A DNA stretch of 64,000 nucleotides, taken from Setaria digitata (taxonomy: Eukaryota; Nematoda; Chromadorea; Rhabditida; Setariidae). Positions within the stretch are counted from its first letter, which is position 1. Each line of letters starts with the position of its first letter. Below the pieces are notes generated by a model, which did no database searches, was not told the DNA's origin, and was given only the letters and a program-made list of their open reading frames with translations. Below are positions 23,100 through 36,100 of the stretch, one piece after another. The stretch is from NCBI GenBank assembly GCA_003640385.1, contig RCAB01000127.1:62001-126000 (forward strand), in the 5' to 3' direction. The position numbers and the translations under genes were made by a program.

Positions 23100-26000
23100 A
23101 TGGCATCGGCATCGACATCGTCGGGTACAGAGGACTATGACGAGGACGTTTTTGAAATTGAAGATTTTACAATTGTCACAATAAGGGAAGGATTGTGTGC
23201 TGAAATGGAGCAGTTATTACATAAATGGGAGCTTACTGGTGATAACGGCAACAATTTTTCCTTCACAAAGGTATGGAAATATTTATTATCTTCTCAAGAA
23301 AATATCATACAATAATTGCATGTTGCAGGCATCACTAGCAGATTGCCAGTGGGATTCGAAGGGTGAAAAGATTACTTATGGAAATAATCACTTGATTGTG
23401 ACTCATTACTGGCCAAAAAATCTTCAAAGAATTGAACAAACAACAAGACCAAATACAATGAATGGGGATACTTCGGATTCTTTTTTAAGCAATGCTGCGC
23501 GGCTGTTCTGGTCATCTGAGACAGATTTTTGTCCAGGATCCATTATCTGCAATCAGGTGGCTTAGAAATTCTACTAGAATCTATATTGTTTTGTTTGGAA
23601 AAAGCGATTCTTAGCAATTGTTTCTCATACTTTACTACTTGCTACTAATATAGAGTTGCATTTATTATAGTTTGGGGTTCTCGAATTCATCTTATTGACA
23701 CCATCTGACTGGTATTTAGACAAAGTGTCGAATGAGGACCAGCTTCGAGGGTTATTGTCATCGATAACGGAATCTGCTGGAAAAGCCGGATGGTATGTTT
23801 TTAATATTATTTAACTATCAGCCATTTGAACTTCTCTAAATTAGCTGCTGTAGATTCTTTGCTGCATATTGAGTGTGCAAAAAATGCATTTGTTTTGTTG
23901 TTTTCATTTTTTTTTTTTTTTTAAGTGGAATTCGCTGGTGATTTGAGTCAGTTTTTTCTAGAAACAGCAGAGTTTTTCAGTGCTTTACCTATATTTGTGC
24001 AGTATGGTGAAAGAGAACGGCAACTCTATTTCGGTATATGTCAGAATAACTCCATGCGTACTAATTTTGAGTCGGTTCATCAAAGTCGAGGTCACCCATT
24101 AAGATGTCATTTATCGGGATGTTTAGATATCTTCAAGGAAACTTTGGTATGTCTTATTGTAGATCCTCTAGCTCTTGTTAAATTTGAAAAGTACCAGTTA
24201 TCGTATATTCTGACCTGTAACGTATTGTTGAGCATGAATGTTTGCTGTTCTAGCAGTCTTCTTTAATGGATGAAGGGAATCTACGGACTTCGATACAGTT
24301 CGATTATGTACTACAGGTTTACTCTTTTTTCTCTTGAAATTAAAAGTTTATTGTTATTTTTAGACGTTACCAGATACAGTAATCCATGTTAGATTTTTTT
24401 TTTTATTTTAAGGACAAGCCCTGTTACGCATTTTCTCCGAAAAATGTTATGTTAGAGGAGGAATTGCTCCCAGCGCAAGATACAGGTATTGTCGATATTT
24501 CTCATCTTCCGTTTGGTGCTGCTACAGATGCAATCGAGTAAGTATTCTGTTTCATATTTCATGTTTTGAGTTTAACTCTGCATGAAGCAGTTTTTCCTTC
24601 TTTTTTTTTTTTTGGAGAATTTGGTCTCTCAGCTACATGGTCGAACATCGAAAGAGGGGTCGTTGTAGAAGAACAGAACCTCTCCAATTTGGATCCTCGG
24701 AGAGCCTTAGCATGGAGTGCATGGATTTCAATACAGAAGAATGCGTCATATCTATTAAGTATGGGTTTTGACGCTTTATATATTGCTAAGTTTTACCATT
24801 CTATTTTATATGAGTTTTCGGGAGCTTCTGGGAACAAATTTGGGATTTATCATGTTCAGATTATTTTATTTTATTTTGTTTTATTTTATTTATTTATTTA
24901 TTTTATCTTACTTGTTTTATTCTATTTGTTTTATTTCTTTTTATTTCTTTTATTTCTTTTCATTTATTTTTATTCATTTCTACTTGTTTTTGTTTATTTT
25001 TATTTATTTATTTATTTTTTACACAGGACAATATGGCATTATTGTACTTCCTAAGAAAATATATCACTTTTACTAAATGCTTTGTCTTCAAAGCTTATTT
25101 CTTGTCTGATTTGCCAAATGGCCTAAAAATTCACTACGGGAGTGTTGCTACCTTTAAACATTTTGTGACGAATACTGAATGTGATTTTTCCATGTTTTAA
25201 ACTGTTATTTTTTAAAGATGACATAAACGGAGAGATTAAAGGTGTAATTTTTCAAGTAAAAAAAATATTCATGAAATGTTGAACCACGGAGAAAGTGGAC
25301 TATTTATTTGAGGTTCTTGCTTGAAAACATTGTTAGAAACTGCTGAATCCAAGGAAAGCGCAAATATAGTCATTCGGAAACCAGAAGGTTCAAAACAGGA
25401 TGCAAGTCGAGCGTTGTCTTCATTGCTGTCTCCAACCAGACCAGAAAGTATCTCAATCAGAAGCACTGACCGTTTAGTGGATGAAGACGATTTAGAACCC
25501 GTGCGTTTATTTTCACTTAGAAGTTAATTATCTCACTTCTGCATTACGTGCGAGGTTAAACGTCTTCATCGGTTGAAGCTTGAGTCATCTAATTATAGGA
25601 CGTTATTCAACACTGGATTAATAAAGTGTTTGAAAGGACAAAAGAAGACCATGTTTTACAAAGCTGCAGCACTTCATGCAGTGCAGGTTTCGAATCGACA
25701 TGTTCCATGGGAAGAGCATTGAGCCCTATTCCAGGTGGTGCTGTTAAAAATATACAATATTCAAAAACATGTTATATTCAAGAAGTAACAGGAAACGAAA
25801 CTGCAGCGAACATTTACCAAAAACTTTGCGTAAGTATTCAACCGTTATGTCATATACTATTGACAAAATATGTAGTCGAGATTTTTCACTTCTGTTTCTT
25901 GTGGTTGTGGATTTGTGTTTATATTGTAAGACACTGTTCATTTCAGTTTCTATAATCTTTTGTATTTCCTTTATGTTGTAGAATGTTATGTATATGTTTT

Positions 26001-29000
26001 AATCGTATGAATTCTTAAAGGTTATAAAGATATCTCTTAAAGGATATACTGCTTGGGTGCAAGTCGGCTCCAGAATGCAGCTTGACTTGTCGTATCTCTA
26101 TTGCACTTGCTCAAATGTTATGTGCTCGGAATCACTCATCAGTTAGATTTTTTCACTTATGGTCAGCTATTACGCATGAGCTACAAAAATATTACGAGAA
26201 AAATTTGTGCATTCCTGGGTATGCTTTATTAATTTTTTCGAATGTAAAGGCAATCTTTTTTCAATTAACGGCACAACGCTGGTATTCTGTTATCTTATTT
26301 TTCCTAGATAATAAACTGTTGTAGAATGGATCAATCTCTAACTCCGGACTTATCTACCTGTAAACTGCACCAAAATCTGCAGCTTTTGCAGTGTGCAATT
26401 GAAACTAAAAAACGTCGTGAGGCGAAAAATGTTTTTATAGCGAACTGGCAACTGTGTAAACCAGGTTATAATTTTGTGATATTTTCCTCTATCCAGTTAC
26501 GAATTCAATTTTTCCAACTGCTGTATCGGAAATTATATCTGACGTTATAGAGGAAGACGAATTTTTTGACGCGCCAGAATCGATAGATGAAAATGGTAAA
26601 GAAGTGTTAGTGGATGAACGAGACTTTTCAGAGGCAGAAGGTCGTTTAAAACCTTTTGGAACATTTCGACTCCTTCACTACCCAGATAGGCTTATGTACG
26701 AACCTGTTACGCAGGTTTGTTTACTTGGTTTCTGTTTACCATTTTTTCTTTGGTATATACAAGTGTTTTTCAGAGTCGCGTTCCAGTAACTGAGGATATG
26801 CTCGAGAAGCACACAGAATATTTAACTTCGTTGAAAGATCCTGATGAACGGGTCAAAGCCCAGTTAGAGCCGCTTTTTTCAGACATGGAAGCTTTTAAAG
26901 TAAGGTGCATATCTTTATGAATATTCTCATGTTATAAATTATATCATTGATTTTTAGGCTGCTAATCCTGGTTGCTGTTTTGAGGACTTCGTAAGGTGGC
27001 ACTCCCCCCGTGACTTTATCGTGAATGATGAAAATTTGACGGAAGGTGAGCTGTGAAGTTGTTTTGCTTGTCTTTTGTTTACATTGTCATTGTAATTTTT
27101 TGATTTGACAGCTATTATCATGTACTTTAAAGGTCACTTATCAAGTCGCATGACGGGTAACGATAATACGTGGCAGCAAACATGGAATCAAGCGCAACCG
27201 AAACCTGTTTGTCGTCAAAAGATGTTATTTGATGACCTTAAAGCAGCTAATAAAGTAATCGTAATTCATTATAATTTCAAATGAGAATATTTAAACGTCG
27301 CAGTAAGAGGAGAGAGAGAGAGAGAGAGAGGGAGAGGGGGAGGGAGAGCAGTTCGATCTGATACTTTTTTTTTTCTCCTATTCAATTGACCTTTAAATGT
27401 GTGTCAACTACTTCCATGATTTACTTTCATTGTTTTGTACCAGTAATAATCATAGTTTTTTGCAGGTTATTAATGACTTCGAGAATTTCACAGTATCCAA
27501 ATTGATTGTTTATATCTTGCCAGTTTTGTTCAAATGCGCATCTATGCAGTTGGTAGACGAATGTTAGTTTTTTTATCAGTATAGTGCGATTTTCTAAGTT
27601 ATCATCCAACTTTTCTCTTTATCACTGACAAAAAGCGAGATTATCTTTACTTAATGCTCAGATGTTGTGAAAATATGCTACTACTTTCATTTGTTGCTAT
27701 ATTTCCGTTTCATAGAAGGCATCTATGGGGAATTTTATGGAAGGTTGCAGATGTTATATGCTATTATATATTTGCTGTTACCGAAATACTTCGAATTAAT
27801 AGTATATTTACTCCGCGTTTCTTTCATTTAATAACTTATTTAATTGTAGCAAAATTGTATTTTGATCTGATTGGAGACAAATTATTCACTTTGTGCAAGA
27901 AAGTGTCCATTTGTACGAGGAACGATGATTTGGAAGATTACTTAGATGCTGTCAAAGATATGACACAAATTGAGGGACTGGTCTCTTGTTGTAATGTGCT
28001 TTATACACAGTTAATTTCAGCAATGGATAAAAAGGTTAGCTTGCTTATCTTTACCATATTTCTTTCGCTGGATTTTCCGGGATTTCATAAAAGCTAATGA
28101 AAGGTGTCTTGTCAGTTATAGTTTGAATGGGCCAGCTTTTCCTGAACCTCCTTTCGAAATACTGCCACTAAATTTCGATTATGTTATGGTTTTTCTTACA
28201 CTGATTGATTGCCTACTTTTTTTAAAATTATTTTTTGTAGAACGGTTTTGTGAAAAAAAAAGTATTTGGAACTTATGACTCATAATTTCCAGTGAATTTC
28301 TGTTAGCTTACTAATCTATTATTGCTTGTTTGGTGAGTTTTGTAAAGAGTCTGGATTGGTCTTTTTTTTTTTTTTTTCTAATTCTATAAGATAAATTTTG
28401 CAGCTAACTGAAGATGAAAAGTCCGAAATACGACAATTCGTTATGTTGCTTGTGCGGTCAAGCGAGCAAGATTACAAAAACGTCATCAGTGGTGGTGAAG
28501 CTGGTGCTGGTTATCGAGTGCCGATTGTTCGAGGTTTGTGTGGTGCTGTCGGTTCAGCCCTCGAGAATCTCTTTTTTGGCTCTTCACGAAAAAGTCCCGC
28601 TGTGAGGTAAGCTTCTAATCCCCCCTTCACATTGATTTTGATCATATTTTGATCACTTGCACCATAAATTCAGATTTTGTGGAAGCAGATTACTTACATT
28701 TTTTAGTGCAGTTTACAGAATAAGTGTTTGCGAACTCTGTTTGTTTAATACATAAATTTCCTTCGTCATTTCATTCGTGCATTTTTTACAGAAAAATGAA
28801 AATAGAATTAATCTATCAGAGTTAAAATGAAAATCACTACTGGTCTCTTGTGTATGTAAAATATTTCCTAATATCTCTGGAAGTAGCTTTTCATCCTCAT
28901 ACTTTCGTAGGACCGAAAAAAGAACTCTAGAGCAAATCCTCACGGGTGACGAAGAAACACCATATCGCAGGTAATTTTTTTTTTCATATATAATAAGAGC

Positions 29001-29259
29001 ATGTTAATGTCTATTATTTACAGTCTGGAAGCTTTGTTAATAATTACTGTTTTATTATCTGTTATATATAGAAATATTTCCAATTCTATGCACAACCTTT
29101 GAAAATTAATCAATTTGTAGGAGGCAATACATAATTCGGTGTGGTGCTCGCAGGCCCACACTTGGTTCACGAACATTGCCTCAAAGACTGTATGCTGCAA
29201 TATCAAAAGATGAATACAGAATTTGTTTGACGCTGTCAAGCGATACGGTCTTATCATAG
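23100..29259 (+). CDS. rbg-1: Rab3 GTPase-activating protein catalytic subunit
   Basis: Catalytic half of the Rab3GAP heterodimer, which acts on Rab3 (GAP) and Rab18 (exchange) in synaptic vesicle cycling, ER organisation and autophagy. Exons: 23100-23270, 23329-23556, 23671-23792, 23981-24146, 24254-24316, 24413-24537, 24618-24758, 25313-25500, 25599-25829, 26043-26218, 26325-26464, 26497-26714, 26774-26899, 26958-27045, 27112-27254, 27466-27552, 27716-27743 (28-base microexon), 27850-28034, 28404-28606, 28911-28970, 29121-29259; about 1008 residues, near the human 981. Family landmarks in order: VFEIEDFT at the start, AGCALPIFVQ, HLSGCLDIF, LPFGAA, FGLSATW, CKSAPECSLT, EDEFFDAPES, EGRLKPFGTF, DMEAFKAANPG, CFEDFVRWHSPRDF with the catalytic Arg segment, TWQQTWNQA, ending PQRLYAAISKDEYR and SSDT. 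One junction (24537 to 24618) is off by one base. The gene converges on the phosphatase gene. Confidence 0.93.
24845..25022 (+). repeat. T-rich low-complexity tract (TTTAT/TTTTA units)
   Basis: Almost pure T with scattered A, G and C, in irregular TTTAT and TTTTC units, lying inside the 554-base intron of the Rab3GAP gene just before an unused TTTACACAG. It produces long spurious open frames rich in Phe, Tyr and Leu. Confidence 0.85.
27308..27349 (+). repeat. GA/GGGA microsatellite in a Rab3GAP intron
   Basis: About ten GA units followed by GGGAGAGGGGGAGGG-type sequence, within the intron after the exon ending at 27254. It is a purine-only stretch and shows no coding sense. Confidence 0.85.
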
Positions 29260-30351
29260 TTCCGGATGTGGTATTAGTACCAACAAATTATGCCACCTGA
29301 AGGTAGTATGAGAAAATAGTGTTAGGAACACGCTGAAATGGTATCAGCAGATATGAATCAGTTTAAATATTCATGAATTGTAAAAGCTCGTGAAGTTTAT
29401 TCAGAATGTGATTTTCGTTGTGAATATGTGGGTAAAATCGTGGTAGATAAGGAAAGTTACTCTTGGGAAAATGCGTTTTAGTTAACTTCTCTATAATGAT
29501 CTAGATTAGCCGAGACTGTAAAACAACGGGAAATAAAACGGAAAAAAAAATGTGGCGATGCTGTGATATTCTTTTGATTATTTTTGATATATACAGTCTT
29601 AACAATCGAAGTACTGTTTGTGTCTCATATGGCTTTTCAAATCAGCCAATTTGATTGAGTTTGCGTCTGTAGGTTTTTTTTTTTTTTCTTTAGCAGTTTG
29701 ATCATACTGAGCACAGTGTTATAGTCAAGCATATTTCAAGTTCTTGGAAACGCAGAGTTTAGTAACTTCAGTTTACTTTAGTTTAGATGAGATCATCTGA
29801 TTATATTGCCTCAATTTTATAAAACGATAATCGTTTCAAATATGCTGCATTCTTTTTGCGTTTCTATTTCTTAATACTTCGTATTTTGTGGTAAAGGAGG
29901 TTTTATACAGTTTCTAGATAATTCATTAATATTATCGATGGTTAAAAAAATAGACGGGTTTGAGTTTTAAAAAATAGGTTGGGTTACGGTATCTACATGT
30001 ACATATCCATTGCTATTCTCCATTAGTTGTAGTCCTTATAAGAAGGATAAAAAACTTCTACATTATTGTCACTTTTCGAAAATCTATTAAGTGTATTTGC
30101 GATAACCAAATTGGGTATAACCAGATGTATTATGTAAGGAGTCGATTCGCAAATTGTTATTAGAAATTGTTGAAGAATAGATCAATCTGGTTATTCCAGA
30201 GTAATTCATCGTCGTTCCCGTTATTTGACTTTGTATGTTCGTCCATGGCTGTTTCTAGAAAAGTTATTTTTTTAACGCTTATTGGGTTGGATTATGTGGT
30301 ATTTAATGGTGTAATAGATGACAAATAGTTTTCTCTAATTCCTTCTTTGTA
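29260..30351. other. Convergent intergenic region
   Basis: About 1.1 kb between the 3' ends of the Rab3GAP (plus) and phosphatase (minus) genes. It includes several A/T homopolymers and AATAAA at about 29530, a plausible poly(A) signal for the Rab3GAP transcript. Nothing else is visible. Confidence 0.6.
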
Positions 30352-33183
30352 TTATTTTAATATCAATGATTTAAGAGTAGAAGTTATACCTGAGAACGTA
30401 AGGGTTGTAGGGAACTTGTTTTGGCCATTTTTCCCGCACAACTCGGGCAGAAGTTTTTCCATGCGTTGCAGGACCAAGTAAATAAATGCATACTGTCTTG
30501 GAAGCTGTACAGCTCCAAATCTACAACGTCTGCCATTAATTTCTATCATTAAAAGTGGAAGTATAGCTCGAAGGTCTTCGAAATATTTTAAAAAGGGGGG
30601 TGTATCAGTGAGGAAAAAATCCTGCAATTGAAACAGCGTATCGATAAATTGGATGACTGCTAAGCTATCAACCAGATAAGAAAACCTTGAGCTAAATAAC
30701 TGTGTAGCTACTTATATTACTTCATCGTTCTGCACTATTTCTATTTTTACAAACCTTTGCCTGCGCAATCTGGATACAATGGAAAAAACATCGATATTTT
30801 CAGGAGTTTTACAGAGTTGATCCATTCCCAGAGCTATCGCAATAAATGTACAAGTTCGACCAATTCCAGCGCTTCAAGCACTAATTACTGCATTCTTCCA
30901 GTAGAAAGAAATAAATCATCATTTTGAAAAGAAATGTTAGTTATTTTTTTCGAATCAATTAAGAAGAGAGTTACCTGCAGTGAACAATAACTGGTGCTGC
31001 ATAACAGAACAGCTGTCTATATTCATTCCTGTAATTTTCCGCGGCAACAATGGTTTTCAAAAGTTGAGTAATGTGCTGCGTAGGCAAATGGTGATCTAAC
31101 CATTTGGTAAACCAAATGTGCCTGAGATGATGTTCCGTGCCACCGCACTAGAAATATAAATAGCTGTTTTTCGTAGTCTACAGTCTACAAGATGATTTTT
31201 GACTAAAAATTAAGTTTTTTGAGAGGGACTTAAGACAAGAAGCATTTAGTTTTATTGGAAATGTTGCTTCGTCTTCATACTTTTGTGAGGATAGCTAACT
31301 TGTTGCAACGTTTCTGTACGCTGCTCCATTAACAATTAAAAATCCTAAAAAGCTCTTTGAAAGAAAGATAAAATTCGTGTCGTGTTTCTCACGATTTTGA
31401 TTTTTACTTCTAAGTGTAAGGAATAATTATTGTAGTCTTATAGTCTGCTTTAAGACGCTAGGCATAACTGTTATTACATGTCTGAAATTCGCGATCTGCT
31501 TAAAAAATTAGCTTCTGATTAAATAAAAATCCATACATTTAAAACAATGTGGCGAATTTGTACACCGTCATAAAATTTTGTTGATACAACAGTAACATCA
31601 ATTTCGCCATAACAACCACGGCTATCCGGCCAGTATTTTTCACACTTTTTCTGTAAAATTTCCTAATTTTTTTGTACAAAAATTCATCATTTCAAGTTGA
31701 ACAAGAAAAAATCGCATGGGCTATGGAAATATTTTTTATATTTTCCATAATTTCTTATTCAAGCTCTCGGATTCTTTAAGAAAATGGACCAGTGGTAACT
31801 TGGATCCATATGGTTTTTCCTCTAAACTGGTCACCATCACAATAGCTGGTGCGCGTTCCTGAAGGACCATTAACCAAAAATCGTTCACTGTATTCAGCAT
31901 TGGACCTTCTGTTGCGATATACACCAATTCTGATCCCGAATCCTATACTTGACCTATTTATTGGAAATCAATATCAATATAAATCAAGATTGGGATGGTT
32001 TTTCTTACTGCAAGAATTTGTTTGTTTTTGAAACCTTCAAATGTAATTGTTATTCCGTGGAGATATTTTACGAATAGAGTAGGGAGTCGTCAAAAAATTC
32101 ATAGCTTTACGAACAAATTTGGAGGTGATGTCTGACCTGACTCCTGTCAGTGTTTTGATGTTTTCCATTAAACAGCAAGGACTTTTCCTACGATCTTGCA
32201 GCTATAGTTAATGAAGTCGTGAAGAGTTGAGCACGACGAGGGCAGATGAAATTCTTGAGATGGAACTGATCTTCATTTGCAGGTGCCAGAAAAGTGATTA
32301 GCTAACCAAAATATAGTTGGCATTGATATAACTCCGCGAAACATCTTCAGGTTCAGAACTGCATGATGCCCTGTAGCTGGATGATAGTTGTACACGGGTT
32401 TCTCGTATGGGCCATAATGTGTGGCGATTTTTTTGGCTACAACCAGCTACTTTTTCACATAAAGAAGTGCTTGGATTCGGTAAAACCTGCAAAAAAGTGA
32501 TGATGGATTATATTTGTTCACATGTCAATCTAATAATTCGTTCCATTCTTAAATCATTCCAATGAACAGCATAAATGATGATTGAACTTACAGCAAATTC
32601 TCCATAAATCATAGACAGAGAAGCCAAAATATCAAGATGGCGCAACTGGTAACGTGTCATACGACCGAGCTTTCCAAGTCCCATCTCTCTAGCAATACTG
32701 AAATTTATTAAAATATCCTTTGCTAAATGAGTTATATGGCGTTTTCTGAGCAAGAAATGAAGTAAACTCTTATGACAAACCATTTATATTGTGACTGTCA
32801 TTTTACATCCCATCCTAAACGCAGAAGGAGTCCTTTTTTTAAGAATGAAATAGAAAAATAGTTTGGAGCAGGTAGAGATGACGCATTAAAGGTATAGTTT
32901 TAAGCACGAACTCATCATGGGCCGGTGATGTTTCAAAATCTGAACTTTCAAATTGGCTGGGATCGATTGTTAGCGAAACTGATGAGCCACGCCTGAAATA
33001 TTGATATATAATAAGAATATGTGGTGCGGGAGTAAAAGTTTAAGCTTCAGAAGCAGATTTATTTAAACAGAAAAAAGGATTCGTTTGGGTTATTATCTTG
33101 TGGCCTTTCAAATAAAATGAATGTTTGGATCTTTACCTTTCACGAAGGCTGCAGTTGCGCATTGAGACATAAGATGCAACCAT
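30352..33183 (-). CDS. Single-domain protein tyrosine phosphatase
   Basis: Classical, cysteine-dependent tyrosine phosphatase, probably cytosolic: no signal peptide or membrane helix. Exons (minus): 33137-33183, 32912-32992, 32592-32697, 32307-32486, 31790-31942, 31537-31650, 30975-31147, 30755-30871, 30352-30520; 379 residues. Domain motifs in order: [36 protein letters not shown] (the WPD loop, with Leu in place of Pro and Asp245 kept), VIVHC (nucleophile Cys284) and SAGIGRT (Arg290). The Cys codon ends one exon and the Ser codon spans a phase-2 intron. The C-terminal helix [14 protein letters not shown] replaces the usual MVQT..QY. Size and divergence fit the large nematode group of short phosphatases, many of them germline or sperm genes; that role is inference. 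The donor at 31790 (GTCCAT) is weak. Confidence 0.9.
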
Positions 33184-36100
33184 TAGCTAAGAGAACTAAA
33201 ATGAAGCAAAAGAGCCAAAGTCTTCGATTTGCCGCTTTTCTATTCACTAAACTGTAGATTTTTTTTTAGACAAAAACAAGCAATATATTAAAGCACCTAC
33301 AGCAGACTGGTTAATGTCAGAAACGTTGAAATACTAACTATATCTATTGTTCTCAATCATTTCATAACAATATGATACTCATTAAACCAGTTTAAGGATA
33401 GCTGTGCGTCTTAGAGCGCTCTATATCTGTGTTTCATTCACCAATGCTAAACGCTGTTCTTATTACAATTGAGAACTGCTATATTAATGATGTCTGGTAA
33501 TCTACGGCCAAGAATTTCGGAAAGTATTCTTTTACTACATTGTCTGGTGGCATTTATAGAAAAATTTTATCCGCTACAGTACAAAAACTTAAGAAGAAAT
33601 TAAGTAGTATCGGTTGAATTTCAGAAATAAGACCAACTAAGACAGCTTAATGTTCTTTGTCAACAGAACTAGATTAAACTGTTATTTAGGCGATGAAAAA
33701 GCAAGGACTGATAATTTGTAATTGTTAATGTGTAAGGGTTAGAAATAGGGATATTCGTTACTGAGAAATAGCCGAAAAAAAAAAAACTCTCAAACAGTGT
33801 CCTTTCAAAGAATATCTGGTCTCTTTATATATCAAAACTTTTTATGTGATGGAAAAGTGGCAATAGTTTCTACATACGTCACTTCCGCGCTGACTTTTGT
33901 GAAAAATTTTTGAGTTGATGAACAAGTTAACTGTTGGTCCATTTTTTACGGTGCCATTTGGGTGGTGCTTATGAAGGATGTAATAAGTTAATTAACTAAC
34001 AAAAGTTTTAAAATGAATGATTTCTTCCTGTCAAGCTCTTCTTTTATGATGAAATGACTACAAACAAGAAAAAAAGTGCTTCTTTTTTAAAAAACATTTT
34101 CCGAAAATAAGTTTTGGCATGCTGAAATTAATTTTTTTGTCGATTGAAAGAACATGGAATTTAAACATTAAAAAAAAACGCAAAAGTGTTTAACTTTTAA
34201 AAGAGTTTAATCACCCAAAATCTCGTCATTATCAACTCCTTTTCTTCATTTCGGCTATTGATTTATCAAAGTGTATCGTTCTATAATAACCGAGAGTTTT
34301 GAAAATTAATCATGTCGAAGTTGGAGAATAGCATCAGAGTAATATCATGTGGAAACGAGAAATTAACGCATATCTTGAAATATGAAAAGAGGTTGATTAA
34401 AGCCCTCGAGCATTGGAGTAATTAAATTATCCGTATAAATCTGTGTTGCTCGTTCTTTGCTTTGTTTCAAATTTTCCTTGAAATTGATTTCCAGGAAAGT
34501 AAGATTATAAAAAATGTTTTCCAAAATTATTTGCCAAGTTTAACAGCGGGAATGTCATTATTAAATTAAAAAGAAGCATGCTGCTGTTCAAAAAGTAGTA
34601 ATCCATGAGTGAAAACGAAGGTATAGTTAGCAAGAAACACACCAAGTTCTGTAATTATTCTTTTGGAGTCAATACCCCTTTTTTCCATCATTAAATTAAT
34701 CGTCTAAGAACTGTAACATTGAGCGGTTGGAAATGTGGGAATTTTCGAATATACATTTTTAAAGTTGAAGTAAAAGCTGAAAGATCATTCACTGCACTGG
34801 ACAGTTCCATTAACCATTAATTCCACATGTTTTTCATTCAACTGAGTTTTTTTTTATCGACATAATTTATGTTCACATAGGCACGCGCTTGTAACCGGAA
34901 ATGGTTCTATTTACGCGATCAACTTCTACTTTTGAGTAGAGGGCAAGTGTACGAAAAAAGTCATAGAATTCTGAAAATTAAAGTATTGTACTTCTTTTTC
35001 TCTTCAAATACAAATTGCACTCGTCCTATTTCCGGTTCAAGTAATTTGCTTCTTTTAAAAACATATTGTAATGCATTACCATCAAGGAGCGATCAATGTA
35101 TCCTAACACCTCTTTATCGCTTTAACGAATAGAAGAGGCTGAACATTTATAGTATGACCGCAATTTCTAACATCATCACTTGGCCTTGAAATAATCCAGT
35201 GAGCTCATCACGTGAAATGATCGTGGTAGAATTAAAATATTTAAAAAAAAAGTAATTGAAATTAAACGTTCATTTCAACAATAATCAGCTAAGACTGTTT
35301 TTCCATCATCAGATAATTGGGAGAGATCTCGAAGTTCGAGAGAAACCAGAATTAAAAGAAGGAACAATTACTTCGAAAACTCTATACCATTCTATAATTT
35401 GACTGCTTTTCTGTATGCCATAAGCTTTTTCATTTTTTACAAATAAGTTGCTTTCTTCTGAAGAGTTCATCACCTCAGTTATTAAATGAACTTTTTGGAA
35501 GAGGAAACGCTGCCTTAGAATAATAACTTTGCGGCTCTGTTTTAGTTGAATTAATGTCAGTAAAGTTTCTCAGAACTAAGCAGACATTTTTTTTATTAAT
35601 ATCTTTTGTAAAACTCATCCCTTTCTTTCATATTCCTTTCCACCTTTTGCATTCTTGATCCCGAAGTGCCGAAATAGTCAGGATTTCCTACAATTCTCGC
35701 CATTCCAAAATTGAGAAATACATGGATCTGTTTTCTCTTTTTTCTTTTCTCTGTTTTCTACCTGTGCAAGATTACTATATTCAAAACTATTCAAAATTTC
35801 TATTATGACCATTCCATATATTCTACCTAGACCTACATTTTCACTGCTTCTTGAAAATGTCAAAATATACTTATGTTGTCAAATTCAATTGAATTTAAAA
35901 AAAAAAAAGTACACATTAACACATGGTATACTAAGTGCTAGTGATGGCGAAACTTTGTGATATTGTGATAAGCATGATTTGGATTTGTTGATTTGAGAGT
36001 AAAAGAAAATAAAGCTGAAATGAAATGACAAATTTCAATTTAAGTGGAAAAAGTCCAAAAAAAAAAATTACCCAGAAAGTCTATCTTCAATTTAGGTCAA

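Noticed and set aside
23925..23980. Upstream extension of Rab3GAP exon 4 (open frame from 23925 with an acceptor at TTTTTAAG).
   Set aside because: The phase does not fit the previous exon, and the extra residues are absent from the family. The acceptor TTTTTCAG at 23980 joins in phase and gives AGCALPIFVQ.
24566..25076. Long plus-strand open frames rich in Phe, Tyr and Leu.
   Set aside because: They are read through the T-rich low-complexity tract in a Rab3GAP intron; only 24618-24758 is coding.
30871..30890. An in-frame TGA just where the catalytic Cys of the phosphatase would be, suggesting a pseudogene or selenocysteine.
   Set aside because: The exon actually starts at 30871 after TTGAAG. 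The true Cys284 codon (VIVHC) is in the previous exon ending at 30975, and the phase-2 join gives SAGIGRT intact.
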